Part shown: one piece after another, positions 9,701 through 19,016 of the stretch
Layout: every line of letters begins with the position of its first letter
How positions within the stretch are numbered: position 1 is the stretch's first letter
NCBI GenBank assembly: GCA_964443075.1
Contig: CAYUCB010000009.1
Location: 1 to 48,632 of the forward strand
Reading direction: 5' to 3'
From: DSQQ01 sp964443075
Lineage (GTDB): Bacteria; Chloroflexota; Anaerolineae; 4572-78; J111
DNA length: 48,632 nucleotides
Made by a program: the position numbers and the translations under genes
The notes under the pieces: model-generated
Databases searched by the model: none
Seen by the model: only the letters and a program-made list of their open reading frames with translations
What the model was told of the DNA's origin: nothing

Positions 9701-10873
9701 TTACAGAACAATATTTACAATTCGTTGAGCTTGTTTGACCCAGGTAAAATCTTCCAAGATGGTTTTACGGGCTTCTTGTCCGACAGCTTGTTGTAGAGAG
9801 GGGTTATGAGCAATTTCAACCAAAATTTTAGCAAAGGCTATCTCATCTTGGGGGGAAAACAGAAATCCATTTTTGCCATCCGTGATAATTTCTTGAATAG
9901 GGCTAAAACCGGGCGCAATAGTTGGTTTACCCATGGCCATATATTCTATAATTTTCATAGGAGAACCATACACGTTGGAATGGGGCATAGTCGTAATATC
10001 CATGGCGGCAATATATTGAGGCACATTGGCGTTTGGTACTTTTCCGGTAAAAGTAACCCGGCCTTGTAACGGGCTTTGTTCAACCAAAGTTTCTACTTTA
10101 GGGCGAGTTATCCCATCACCCACTAAAAGCAAGTGCAAATCAGGAATATCAGGTAAGGCAATTTGAGCGGCTTTTAGCAAAATATCTACCCCGTGATAAG
10201 GCAAAAAGCCTCCAACAAAACCGATTACTAATTTATTATTTAACCCGTATTCCTGTCTAATATTATCTCCCGAAATACCCGGATGAAAACGCTGGCAATC
10301 TGTGCCATTATGGACGATATGTATTTTTTCGTAAGGGATACCGGTATTATGAATAAACTCTTTGAGATAACCGGATACAGCTATTAATCCTAAGGCTTTG
10401 ACAAAAACTTCTTTTTCAATTTTTCGCACCAGTCTTTTTAGAGTTCGTTCAAAATAAACTTCACCTTCCCAAGTAGGGGGAATATCATCAATAATAACCG
10501 GGATGCCTAATTTTTCACCCACTGTTACGGCCGATTTATGAAAGGGGGTAAACTCTTCCACAAGAAAATCCGGTTTTTCACGGCGAGTTACTTCCTCTAA
10601 CTTTTTGGTGTAAACTCGATTATGCACAAGATAACCGATATCGCGTAACGTAACGGCAATAATTATAGGGAAAATTCGTTTGATGCCGGCCCGATAGGTA
10701 TACATAGCGGTTTCTCCCCGCACCGGGCCATTCATCACATCATTAGCCCAGACAGGAATTACCTGATGCCCTAGTTGCTCAAAACCATGCATAAGTTCCA
10801 AAGCTCGAATGGCCGCTCCACCCGGTTTGGATAAGACCATATTAGGGGGGGGCAAACTATACATTATTTTCAT
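9701..10873 (-). CDS. Glycosyltransferase family 4 protein
   Basis: This 390-residue GT-B retaining glycosyltransferase opens with MKIMYSLPPP and an acceptor-side GGAAIRALELMHGFEQLGH. It has the donor-domain start VIGFVGGFLPYHGVDIL near 207 and the GT4 signature EYMAMGKPTIAPGFSPIQE, with the following Glu-containing nucleotide-sugar site, near 318-336. Donor and acceptor cannot be read from sequence. The ATG overlaps the stop of the upstream deacetylase by 4 bases, so the pair is translationally coupled. It probably adds one sugar of the repeat unit. Confidence 0.9.
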   Translation of the reverse strand: MKIMYSLPPPNMVLSKPGGAAIRALELMHGFEQLGHQVIPVWANDVMNGPVRGETAMYTYRAGIKRIFPIIIAVTLRDIGYLVHNRVYTKKLEEVTRREKPDFLVEEFTPFHKSAVTVGEKLGIPVIIDDIPPTWEGEVYFERTLKRLVRKIEKEVFVKALGLIAVSGYLKEFIHNTGIPYEKIHIVHNGTDCQRFHPGISGDNIRQEYGLNNKLVIGFVGGFLPYHGVDILLKAAQIALPDIPDLHLLLVGDGITRPKVETLVEQSPLQGRVTFTGKVPNANVPQYIAAMDITTMPHSNVYGSPMKIIEYMAMGKPTIAPGFSPIQEIITDGKNGFLFSPQDEIAFAKILVEIAHNPSLQQAVGQEARKTILEDFTWVKQAQRIVNIVL

Positions 10874-11634
10874 ATCTTTGAGCCTTTTCTTAAGGATTTG
10901 ATTATTGATAAGCGAGTTTTTAACTTAGTCCAGAATCGGGGCCAACCGGATAGTTTAACCTGAAAGCGGGCTAAGGTATCAATAGTGTTACATTCAACCC
11001 GCCATAAACTAAAATTATCTTCCGGGATAGTTGAACTAAAGCCACAAGCGCCCAGATAGCCGCTCTGTTTTACTAGGGGGCCGGTACGTTCATCCAGGGC
11101 TTCATAAGGGTAAGCAAAGAGATTTACTTCCATCCCCAATTGAGCGGCTAACGCCCGCTTAGAATCTTCAACTTCATAAGTGATAGCAACCGTATCTAAC
11201 AGGGGCAACCAGGCGTGACTATGAGTATGGCTGCCAAATTCTATCCCTTCTGCTTGCATCTCTAAAATCTCGGGCCAACTCATTAAAGGCGCAGCCATAT
11301 CACCTGTTGCCCCTTGCCAATTGCTCATTTGCCCTATGCAATCCACCACTAAAAAAATAGTGGCAGTAAAACCGTACCTTTTTAACAAGGGGTAAGCATA
11401 AGAGTAATTATCTTTATACCCATCATCAAAAGTAATAACCACAGATTTTTTAGGTAAAGGCAATTGTTGCGCCTTCATCACCAATAATTCTTTAAGCGAT
11501 AAACAGTAATAATTATGTTCACTTAAATAACGCAAATGGGCTTCAAACAGCCACGGGGGCACAGATAAACGATAAGGATCGGCTGTTGTTGGGACTTCTT
11601 CAATGCGATGGTAGAGCAAAATTGGCACAAACAT
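10870..11634 (-). CDS. Polysaccharide deacetylase (NodB/CE4 family)
   Basis: The 254 residues begin MFVPILLYHRI, typical of NodB-domain proteins. Motif 1 is ITFDDGYKDN with Asp70-Asp71, motif 2 is GSHTHSH with His136 and His140, and motif 3 is FAYPYE near 173. No signal peptide or transmembrane helix is evident, so it may act in the cytoplasm or on a lipid-linked unit, unlike many secreted homologues. It overlaps the downstream GT4 gene by 4 bases and lies 21 bases after the BcsB-like gene. Two NodB enzymes in one locus suggest that deacetylation is an important step for this polymer (inference). Confidence 0.9.
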   Translation of the reverse strand: MFVPILLYHRIEEVPTTADPYRLSVPPWLFEAHLRYLSEHNYYCLSLKELLVMKAQQLPLPKKSVVITFDDGYKDNYSYAYPLLKRYGFTATIFLVVDCIGQMSNWQGATGDMAAPLMSWPEILEMQAEGIEFGSHTHSHAWLPLLDTVAITYEVEDSKRALAAQLGMEVNLFAYPYEALDERTGPLVKQSGYLGACGFSSTIPEDNFSLWRVECNTIDTLARFQVKLSGWPRFWTKLKTRLSIIKSLRKGSKI

Positions 11635-11655
11635 AATGTTGTATCATTCCAGGCG

Positions 11656-14397
11656 TTAGCGGCTATTTTGCCAAATTGCTGCCCCAATAGCGACAACCAG
11701 AAGCATAAGGCTAACCAGTAATAAAGGCCAAAGCCAGCGGGGTTGGGTTTGGGGCGTCACCTCGGTTGAGTCGTTCTGATTTGGGGCGGCAACCTGACCT
11801 GATTCAGCGGTTGTAACAGTAGCTACCGATGTGGCAGTTAAGGTTACAGTAGGGGTAAGCGCAACCACCGCCGCACCTACAGGTTGTAACTCTGGAGCCG
11901 CCTGCTGCGTGGCAGATAACACGCTTTGCGGTTCAAGTAAGCGGGTATCCACATTTTGCATCTGAGTCTGGCGCACATAAACCAAATTACCCGATAGATC
12001 AAAAACCAATTTATCATTGCCTAAAATAGAGTGGGCCCAGCCGACTCCTGCATCATTTGTCCCGGCTGCCACTAACATAGCTCGTTCAGGATTGACGGGG
12101 GAAACCAATTCTTGAATCAAGCCCAGGCTCACATCAGGGGGCAGGCGATAAATCACATTATCCACCCGCTGCACAATCTGATTGGTGCCTGGGTAAAAAG
12201 GTTGGGGCAGAAACTGATTGGCCTGGGCAATAATCCCATTAGTCGTCGGCATGCCAATAGCCATTATGTTATAATTACGCCAATCTTCCAGGCGACTCTG
12301 TTGGGCTAAAGCTACTCTGGGGACAAAAGTGGTACTATTACTCATGCTGCCCAAGACAAAAGACTGTTGAGCCAAGCGCTGAATCAACGGCTGAGAGATA
12401 ATATCCGGTAGAATAATTACCAAATCACTCAGGCTGGGGGTCGAGTTAAAAGGCAGGGCGTAAAGCGTCAGATCAAGCTGGTGGTTAGTAGGCAATATTT
12501 CATGGGACAAGGTAACCAGTGAGTTACCAAAAATTGTCAGCCAGAAACGATCAGGAGTGATTAAAAGGCAGGGGTCTGACAGGCTACTTTCAATGGAAAC
12601 ACTCAAACGATTTGAGCCAGGTTTAATCGAATTTGGCGGGAGGGGCACAATGACCGTTTGAGTAGTAACATCCTTATAAGTTACTGGCGCGCTGGCTAAC
12701 ATTAGATTATTTAATTTGATGTTTAAAGTACTGGAAACGGCGGCAAAAGCAGCCGAATGGGCATAATGCAAAGTAAAGCGGGCATCTTCTGTTAATTTCC
12801 AGTTAATCGGTACCTCAAATTTGTAATCCCGGCTTAAGATCAGGCCGCCGCTAAGCGTTTGATCGGTGTAACCCAGGTCAGCCAAGGTGAAATTGGCCGA
12901 AATCGGTTTAACCGTATTGGTAAAAGGTTGAATGGCCTGAACCACAGCATACTGCCCTTGCATCCCAGGGTAAAGGTTTTGCCCACTCAGTGCGGCGGCG
13001 GCTTTAGTGAGAGCTTCATCGTTTAACCCGGTAGCAATAATAACTACATGACTTGGACTCCAAGGCGATTGAATTTCTTGTACCAAGCCATCATTTTCGC
13101 CTATTTCCAGCCCATTTTTAGCAAAAAAATAAGCCCCTTTACTTTGAGCCGAATTAATCTTTTCCGGGCTGGCTACAAGCCCCAATTGAGTTGATAAACT
13201 ATCGGCGTTGAGGGGGAGGTTGTTATTGTCATAAAGGGTAGCAAGATGCTCCAGCCGCATACTCGATGAGATAACGTTGGTTATCATGGCCGTGACCGTT
13301 AGGGTAGTCTGTTGTCCCGGTTTAAGGGAGGGGATTTGCCAACGCACCGACAATGGGCCTTCTGGCCGACAGTCACCGCTACAACCCGCCAAAGTTGTAC
13401 CTAACGGCAAACGATCAACCAGATTTAAGGATTGGTCGGTTGAACTACTATTTTCCACCTTGAGCGTATAAGTCAGGGGTTGGTCTCTAACCACCGTCGC
13501 CGGCATTTCGCTCCATAATTTAAGCTGCCGTCTCAGGGCCGGAAGGGGTAAAGGCAGTTGAGCAACCAACGGATTGCTGTCTGGGGTGCCCACAACAATG
13601 ACGTAATTATCGGCTACCTGCGCCTCCACTGTCGAAATAACCGAGGTCGTCGTAATAGCAAAATTAGTGCCTATCGTGTGGCCTAATTTAGCTGTCACCA
13701 TAGCGATAGCCTGTAATTCACCCGCAGAGGGTTGGGCTGAGTTTATGATATGCACTTGGCGGGGCTCAAAACTATCAGGTTGGTAAATAGGGCGCGGGTA
13801 CAAAGCTAAATCTAAAACAGGAGGGCGTTCAACATAACTCAGGTTAAAAGCCGAGATATTCCTGACCAGCAGGGTTATTTGCCCGGCATCTCGACAATCC
13901 ACGTCAACAATGAAATTTAGATCCAGAGAATTGGCCGAGTTTTGCTCATATAAATAAAGGTCTTCGGGCGGGATCCCAATGAGAATGGTTTTGGACAGAA
14001 CAGAGGTGGAGGGAAAAGGTTCTACATGCAATTTCTTATTATTAAGAATAACCTCTAACTGGGCGGTAAGGGGAGAGCTGGTGACTTGGGTAGCAACGAT
14101 GTAATCAACATTCAACTCGATAAAACCACCTGGCTGCGGCACCCAGTTGGGTGGCAAAGAAAAGGTATAGTTGGTAGTAGCCAGCGGCCCTTTTAAAAGG
14201 GCGTCCTGATAGCCTAACGCGGCAAATGTTAACTGATAAGTTAAAGAAGTTGTTTGCGCCCAAACCAATTGTTCTGAGTTTGAATGTGGTAAGAGGATAA
14301 ACATGGTCCAGAAGCAAAAGCCCACCAGCCCTAATTTAAAGAAAAAGGTCTTAGTGATGGCTAACCAACCGATTTGAGATGAAAATCTTAAGGACAT
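11656..14397 (-). CDS. Membrane-anchored protein with two BcsB-like halves flanking a DUF11-like domain
   Basis: The 913 residues have an N-terminal membrane/signal segment (about 17-48) and a C-terminal helix (about 888-909) with a short basic tail, so the bulk lies outside the cytoplasm. The second half (about 500-780) has the BcsB/cellulose-synthase-subunit-B pattern: FTLADLGYTDQTLSGG, carbohydrate-binding-like strands and paired Rossmann-like segments. The first half (about 52-290) repeats the same layout, starting LTFAALGYQDALLKG. Between them (about 290-390) is a DUF11-like domain. In cellulose synthesis BcsB guides polymer out through BcsA, but no BcsA is present here. It starts 12 bases after the preceding GT4 gene. 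The function is inferred to be polymer secretion or surface retention. Confidence 0.8.
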   Translation of the reverse strand: MSLRFSSQIGWLAITKTFFFKLGLVGFCFWTMFILLPHSNSEQLVWAQTTSLTYQLTFAALGYQDALLKGPLATTNYTFSLPPNWVPQPGGFIELNVDYIVATQVTSSPLTAQLEVILNNKKLHVEPFPSTSVLSKTILIGIPPEDLYLYEQNSANSLDLNFIVDVDCRDAGQITLLVRNISAFNLSYVERPPVLDLALYPRPIYQPDSFEPRQVHIINSAQPSAGELQAIAMVTAKLGHTIGTNFAITTTSVISTVEAQVADNYVIVVGTPDSNPLVAQLPLPLPALRRQLKLWSEMPATVVRDQPLTYTLKVENSSSTDQSLNLVDRLPLGTTLAGCSGDCRPEGPLSVRWQIPSLKPGQQTTLTVTAMITNVISSSMRLEHLATLYDNNNLPLNADSLSTQLGLVASPEKINSAQSKGAYFFAKNGLEIGENDGLVQEIQSPWSPSHVVIIATGLNDEALTKAAAALSGQNLYPGMQGQYAVVQAIQPFTNTVKPISANFTLADLGYTDQTLSGGLILSRDYKFEVPINWKLTEDARFTLHYAHSAAFAAVSSTLNIKLNNLMLASAPVTYKDVTTQTVIVPLPPNSIKPGSNRLSVSIESSLSDPCLLITPDRFWLTIFGNSLVTLSHEILPTNHQLDLTLYALPFNSTPSLSDLVIILPDIISQPLIQRLAQQSFVLGSMSNSTTFVPRVALAQQSRLEDWRNYNIMAIGMPTTNGIIAQANQFLPQPFYPGTNQIVQRVDNVIYRLPPDVSLGLIQELVSPVNPERAMLVAAGTNDAGVGWAHSILGNDKLVFDLSGNLVYVRQTQMQNVDTRLLEPQSVLSATQQAAPELQPVGAAVVALTPTVTLTATSVATVTTAESGQVAAPNQNDSTEVTPQTQPRWLWPLLLVSLMLLVVAIGAAIWQNSR

Positions 14398-14409
14398 TTT
14401 AACACCATC

Positions 14410-15390
14410 CTAAAAATTTCGAGTGGAGGCCAAGGTTATTCGTCGTTGAGGTGAACATAATTCGTTGTAAATAGTAATAAGTTGACGGGTTATTTCAGTC
14501 GAATTGAGATAAGCAATTTTCTCGCGTCCATCGGTGCGGCGGGGTGGGTTTAGTACTTTTAACAAATGAATCGCTACATCTTCTGGCGTAGGCTTAACCA
14601 GATAACAATCTTCTGTATCCTTGATTACTTGGGCCACATCGCCAACATCGGTAGAAATAATGGGCAGATTACAAGCCATAGCTTCTTTAATGACCATCGG
14701 TGAGCCTTCATACGCCGAAGTTAAGGCCAGAGCATCGCAGGCGCTCATGTAGATAGGCACCACAGCGTGCGGCTGTCCGGATAGGATTAACAATTCGGCG
14801 GTAGGGTAAACTTGTTGGACTAGCTTCATTGCTTCCTGGACAAGGTAGACTCGTTTAACCGGCTGCCAATGTGCTCCAGCCCATAAAACTAATGGTTTAT
14901 CCGGCGACAAATTGAGTTGTTGGCGGGCTTCGGTTCGATCTATCGGTGAGATTTCGTCAAAATTTATTCCACAAGGAATCACCTGTACCTTTTTATGGTT
15001 AAGCCGCTTGTTCATCGGTTCAGAAACAACAATAATTTGTTGCGCTAAATAGCTCATTGTTTTAGAAAGGATAAAAAGCCAGGTTGGGGAAGCCTGATGG
15101 ACGTCTGAACCATGATAAGTTATAACAACCGGGCAGCCCAATTGCATTCGAGCAATCACGCCTGAGAGAACATAATGGGCATGAATCAGGTCATATCGTT
15201 TTGATAATAATTGTTTCCACAGGCGAAAAGGGCTCCATAGGTAATTTAAGGTGTTTTGTTTACCGTTAATCAACAGAACATCTACCTCTACCCCGGCTGT
15301 TCTTAAGTCACTGACCTGATCACCGACAAAAGTGCCAAAAGCGGGCTGTTCGGGGGTAGGATACATATTGGTTACGACCAAGACCTTCAT
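14410..15390 (-). CDS. Glycosyltransferase family 4 protein
   Basis: I chose the ATG at 15390 because GGAGG precedes it by about 10 bases and the protein then begins MKVLVVTNMYPTPEQPAFG, a common GT4 opening. An upstream ATG at 15423 would overlap the flippase gene by 4 bases and add 11 residues. The 326-residue product shows ITYHGSDVH near residue 95, a donor-site start LVLWAGAHWQPVKR near 170, and ALTSAEGSPMVIKEAMACN-like nucleotide-sugar residues near 227-248 (in the protein: ALTSAYEGSPMVIKEAMACN). It is probably one of the enzymes assembling the repeat unit on a lipid carrier. Sugar specificity is unknown. Confidence 0.9.
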   Translation of the reverse strand: MKVLVVTNMYPTPEQPAFGTFVGDQVSDLRTAGVEVDVLLINGKQNTLNYLWSPFRLWKQLLSKRYDLIHAHYVLSGVIARMQLGCPVVITYHGSDVHQASPTWLFILSKTMSYLAQQIIVVSEPMNKRLNHKKVQVIPCGINFDEISPIDRTEARQQLNLSPDKPLVLWAGAHWQPVKRVYLVQEAMKLVQQVYPTAELLILSGQPHAVVPIYMSACDALALTSAYEGSPMVIKEAMACNLPIISTDVGDVAQVIKDTEDCYLVKPTPEDVAIHLLKVLNPPRRTDGREKIAYLNSTEITRQLITIYNELCSPQRRITLASTRNF

Positions 15391-15419
15391 CTCACGCAAT
15401 CCTCCAAGGCAATTATGGA

Positions 15420-16886
15420 TCAAACCGGTACTTTTGACCGTCGGCGGATAATGCTCCGAAATAGCTCGATATCGTCTTTAGCAAACCCCTGTAAAAGAAG
15501 AACCAGGGTTACATAAACCAAAGCGGAAAACGGCACAATAACAGAAAGGGGCCAATATAAAACATTATTCAAAACCCAGGTAAAAGCCCCCATCAGTAAA
15601 GAGGCCACCATCAAACGCCAGGTTATCTGAAAGAAAGGTATCGGTGTGCCACCTTTCCATACATAATAGGCATGCAAGAGAACATAACAAGCATAGGTAC
15701 TGGCCAGAGCCACCGCCGCACCTAAATACCCCAACCAGCTAACAAAAACATAAGTGGTAATAACTCTAATAACCAAACTAATCATAAGTACGCGCAAAGC
15801 CAGATGTTGTTCATTTCTGGCTAAAAGGGTGCGCCATAAAACCCCGCTCAAGAAAATCAAAATGGGCATCCAGGCTAATATCTGTAACACCGGTACCGAT
15901 TTTTCAAAGTCTGCTCCGTAGAAAATATCAATAATTTGACTACCGAGAATAACCAGGCCAATCCCCAACGGGAAAGCTAACGCCATCAAATATTTGACCG
16001 CTTTGGCCTGAATCAGCTTAAACTTATCGGTAGATTGTTCAAAAGATCGAGAAAGAATAGGGAACACCACCCCCATAAAACTCTGAGGCAAAACATACCA
16101 AACCGTAATCAATTTCAACGCGGCTGTATAGTAACCTACATCATCATTGCCTACAATGAGTAAAGACAAGATCAGCACTTCGGTTTGGTCAAAAAGGCCC
16201 CCAAAAATTCCTAATAAAGTAAAATCTTTTAAATCTTTGACCAGGTTACGCAGAAAACTAAAATCAAACTCCCAACGTGGTTTAACAATATAGCGCACCA
16301 AAAAAAAGCTATTTAAACCCAGAATAACATAACGCGAGACAACATAACTAATGACAATCGCCACCACCCCATAACCATTACTTAAAAGATAAATTGTGGC
16401 CAAAATATCACCGGTGATGGCTACAAGTTGCGAATAAGCCATAAATTCAAGGCGTTCATGTGTAACAATAACGGCCTCTAAGATATAGAGCAAAGAGGTT
16501 GGCACCAAAGCCAGACCAACCACATAAATTCCCAATGTCGTTTCCGATGAATAGTTAAAGAAGGGGGTGATGAGGTATAAAGCCAGCACGATAACCAAAG
16601 TAACAGCGGTACCTAACACCCCCAAATTTATCATATAAAGATTGGTCTTGGAGAGATCACGCGAAACATCTCTGGGGATAAAGTTAGAGATACCCAAATT
16701 TGCCCAAACGGCAGTTGTAGCGTACCAGGCCATGATGATGGCATAAGACCCCAAACCATTGGGCCCCAAAATACGAGCAATCAACCAGGCGGTCAGAATG
16801 CTATCAAGGGTAAATAACAATCTGGCCAGAGTCAGGGCAGTAGTGTTTTTGAAGATTCGTTGTGCTGTATTCACTAATAATCTCAA
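15420..16886 (-). CDS. Polysaccharide/O-antigen flippase, Wzx type (MOP superfamily)
   Basis: The 488 residues are almost entirely hydrophobic and give about 12-14 membrane helices. The N-terminal pattern LLFTLDSILTAWLIARILGPNGLGSYAII is typical of Wzx/RfbX flippases. Such proteins move undecaprenyl-linked oligosaccharide across the cytoplasmic membrane. The start at 16886 is a TTG; a GTG four codons later is an alternative, and neither has a strong Shine-Dalgarno sequence. It follows the nucleotidyltransferase-like gene by 27 bases. With the Wzy and Wzz proteins in the same train it defines a Wzx/Wzy-dependent pathway. Confidence 0.9.
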   Translation of the reverse strand: MRLLVNTAQRIFKNTTALTLARLLFTLDSILTAWLIARILGPNGLGSYAIIMAWYATTAVWANLGISNFIPRDVSRDLSKTNLYMINLGVLGTAVTLVIVLALYLITPFFNYSSETTLGIYVVGLALVPTSLLYILEAVIVTHERLEFMAYSQLVAITGDILATIYLLSNGYGVVAIVISYVVSRYVILGLNSFFLVRYIVKPRWEFDFSFLRNLVKDLKDFTLLGIFGGLFDQTEVLILSLLIVGNDDVGYYTAALKLITVWYVLPQSFMGVVFPILSRSFEQSTDKFKLIQAKAVKYLMALAFPLGIGLVILGSQIIDIFYGADFEKSVPVLQILAWMPILIFLSGVLWRTLLARNEQHLALRVLMISLVIRVITTYVFVSWLGYLGAAVALASTYACYVLLHAYYVWKGGTPIPFFQITWRLMVASLLMGAFTWVLNNVLYWPLSVIVPFSALVYVTLVLLLQGFAKDDIELFRSIIRRRSKVPV

Positions 16887-16913
16887 TTAGAGCAGTAATA
16901 GACTCTCAGACGG

Positions 16914-19016
16914 TTATTCGATCCAATAGACAAAATCTTTAGGGGAATAAATTTTTGGCTGTTTTGGCTTTAACCGACGGATTACCAACAAAGTTAAAAC
17001 AGACAGCAGTTGACCCCACCGAATCAAAAAATTTTGCCCATTGATCCTGGCAAAAAGAAGATACCAAACATAAGCCAGTTTGGCCCCTAATGGGGAGATT
17101 GATAAAAAGGTCAATAATACAAAAAATCCATTTTTAAGCAAGGCATCTTCTTTGCTAAACAAACCTGGCCCGAATCTGGCCTGACTAAAAAGGCGCGGGG
17201 CGGTTGCAACCCCATTTTCAACCAAAAGTTTAGCTTGAAGCTGGCTCAAACCCACCGCAAGCATAGCTTGCCCGTGTGCATCCAGGGCTTGATAGGCCAC
17301 CCCTAAGGCATGATAGATCTTTTCCGGCATGGCTGATGAGGGTAAATTGGCAACCACAATTTTAATAAATTTTTGCCAGTCAATTCCCCTTCTTAAAGCA
17401 TAGGTATTAAAAAATTCCACAATACTACAGCCGGCCAGTAATTGACTTTCCTCGCCGGCAACTTTGAGACACAGGTAGGCTAATATCTCTTCTGGAGCCA
17501 GGGCATAAATCTCAATGGTGGCCTCCACATCTAATTCGATTGTTGTCTCATGGAGGGTCCCTTGGATAATCCGTTTAGCCATTTCTTTCTTAGATAAATT
17601 ATCAGCCTGATCCGGTGACCAGGCTGGCTGGGCGGTTTGAACTTGCCACTCCACCTTTAAGTTAAAAGAGTATCCCTTTAAGGCGGGTTCATTGGTTTGG
17701 ATAAGACTCTCTTTTTGCCAGAAACCATCTTTTTGTTCAAAACCATATTTTTGCAGGGCGGTAGTTAAATGGGGTAGCTCATCGGCCAGAATAATCAATT
17801 GAATCGGGTTAAAGGGAGGTAAAGTGGCGCTGGGAAAAATAACTGGGGATGATTGGCCTGTCGCAAAAACAAATTGTCCTCCCTCTCCCTTAAAAGCCAA
17901 CAGAATAGAATCAATCATTTGATACAAGCGCATAGCGATTACGGCTTGCCGGCGGGCAATACGCTCAAATTTTTGCCTAACATCTCGTGGTGGCGCAGCC
18001 GCCAGGATAATCTCATCCAAATAACTATTGAGGGTGGCTAAATTCCCAAAAAGAGATTCAAAGAAATAGGCTTTGAAATAAGGCGGAGTCAATGCCTTAA
18101 AAACATCATCCGGAATAGGTGGAGTAAATAAAATTTTCGCCCAAAGTAAGGCATAGTAAATAGTGGCTTCCATGCCGTATTTTTTTGCCAGGGTTATCAG
18201 GTCGGCCCAACTCAATTCTTGACCGTAGGCTTGGATAGCGGCAGCAATATCTGCCAGCAAAATTAGCTCAGTATAACCGTGTCCTTCCAGGTGTAAGCAA
18301 AGATGAAATAACATGTCGGCCGGAGCCGGAATTAACACGCTATGTTCAGCCATAGAAATAGACCGGGCATTACGCCACATCCGGTTAATATCAAAATTGA
18401 GAGTGCCCTCACCATATACATCCAAGCCTTTATTTTCAATATCCCACTGCAAATCGAGCCAAACATTATCATGTGAACGTTGGAACTGATACTCGACATC
18501 ATAAGTTATATGATAGTAACAATCGGCAGCCGGTAAAGGGTGATAACCTAACATAGATAGATTTTGGGCTGCTTTAGCAAAAGCTGATTTATGAATCAAC
18601 AAATCTAAATCACCGATAGGGTGCAGATTGATATCCGGGTAAGCAAATTGCATCAACCCAAGTTCTTTCAAAGCCATAAGCGCTATCTTTTTTTGCGCAA
18701 AGGTTTCAAAAATTTCAGCCATAACCCGGTGCATCCGTTCGGTGCGACGGCAATTATTTTGGTACAGCGTTTCTAACTCTACCCTAACTTTATCGGGTAG
18801 ATTGGCCCTATTTTGATGGGTTTGATCAAAATAGTGGGTAACAAGCCTGAGGTTATGGTACAGAAGCAAAGCGACACTATGTTGAATAGAGGCCCCTAAC
18901 ACGTAATCCCAATCCAACTGTTGCTTCAGTAGATCAGAGATTGCCGTGATATGCTGTTCATCAAGTTGAGTTCTGGCACAAAGAATAAGCAGTTGATCTT
19001 CTGGACAAAAATTCAT
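16914..19016 (-). CDS. Nucleotidyltransferase-fold protein (PF14907-like), double length
   Basis: The 700 residues start with the arrangement of the uncharacterised nucleotidyltransferase family found in exopolysaccharide loci. A helical N-terminus is followed by KIALMALKELGLM and HPIGDLDLLIH, where Asp136 and Asp138 would be the catalytic metal ligands. A C-terminal helical part follows (DMLFHLCLHLEGHG near 240). From about 395 a second segment (IQLIILADELPHLTTALQKYG ... GYSFNLKVEWQV) looks like a degenerate copy without the GDxD motif. Its ATG follows the stop codon of the polymerase gene directly, with no bases between. Substrate and role are unknown. Confidence 0.72.
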   Translation of the reverse strand: MNFCPEDQLLILCARTQLDEQHITAISDLLKQQLDWDYVLGASIQHSVALLLYHNLRLVTHYFDQTHQNRANLPDKVRVELETLYQNNCRRTERMHRVMAEIFETFAQKKIALMALKELGLMQFAYPDINLHPIGDLDLLIHKSAFAKAAQNLSMLGYHPLPAADCYYHITYDVEYQFQRSHDNVWLDLQWDIENKGLDVYGEGTLNFDINRMWRNARSISMAEHSVLIPAPADMLFHLCLHLEGHGYTELILLADIAAAIQAYGQELSWADLITLAKKYGMEATIYYALLWAKILFTPPIPDDVFKALTPPYFKAYFFESLFGNLATLNSYLDEIILAAAPPRDVRQKFERIARRQAVIAMRLYQMIDSILLAFKGEGGQFVFATGQSSPVIFPSATLPPFNPIQLIILADELPHLTTALQKYGFEQKDGFWQKESLIQTNEPALKGYSFNLKVEWQVQTAQPAWSPDQADNLSKKEMAKRIIQGTLHETTIELDVEATIEIYALAPEEILAYLCLKVAGEESQLLAGCSIVEFFNTYALRRGIDWQKFIKIVVANLPSSAMPEKIYHALGVAYQALDAHGQAMLAVGLSQLQAKLLVENGVATAPRLFSQARFGPGLFSKEDALLKNGFFVLLTFLSISPLGAKLAYVWYLLFARINGQNFLIRWGQLLSVLTLLVIRRLKPKQPKIYSPKDFVYWIE

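Noticed and set aside
11656..14397. Cellulose synthesis operon
   Set aside because: No BcsA, BcsZ or BcsC homologue is present; only BcsB-like domains occur, in a Wzx/Wzy setting.
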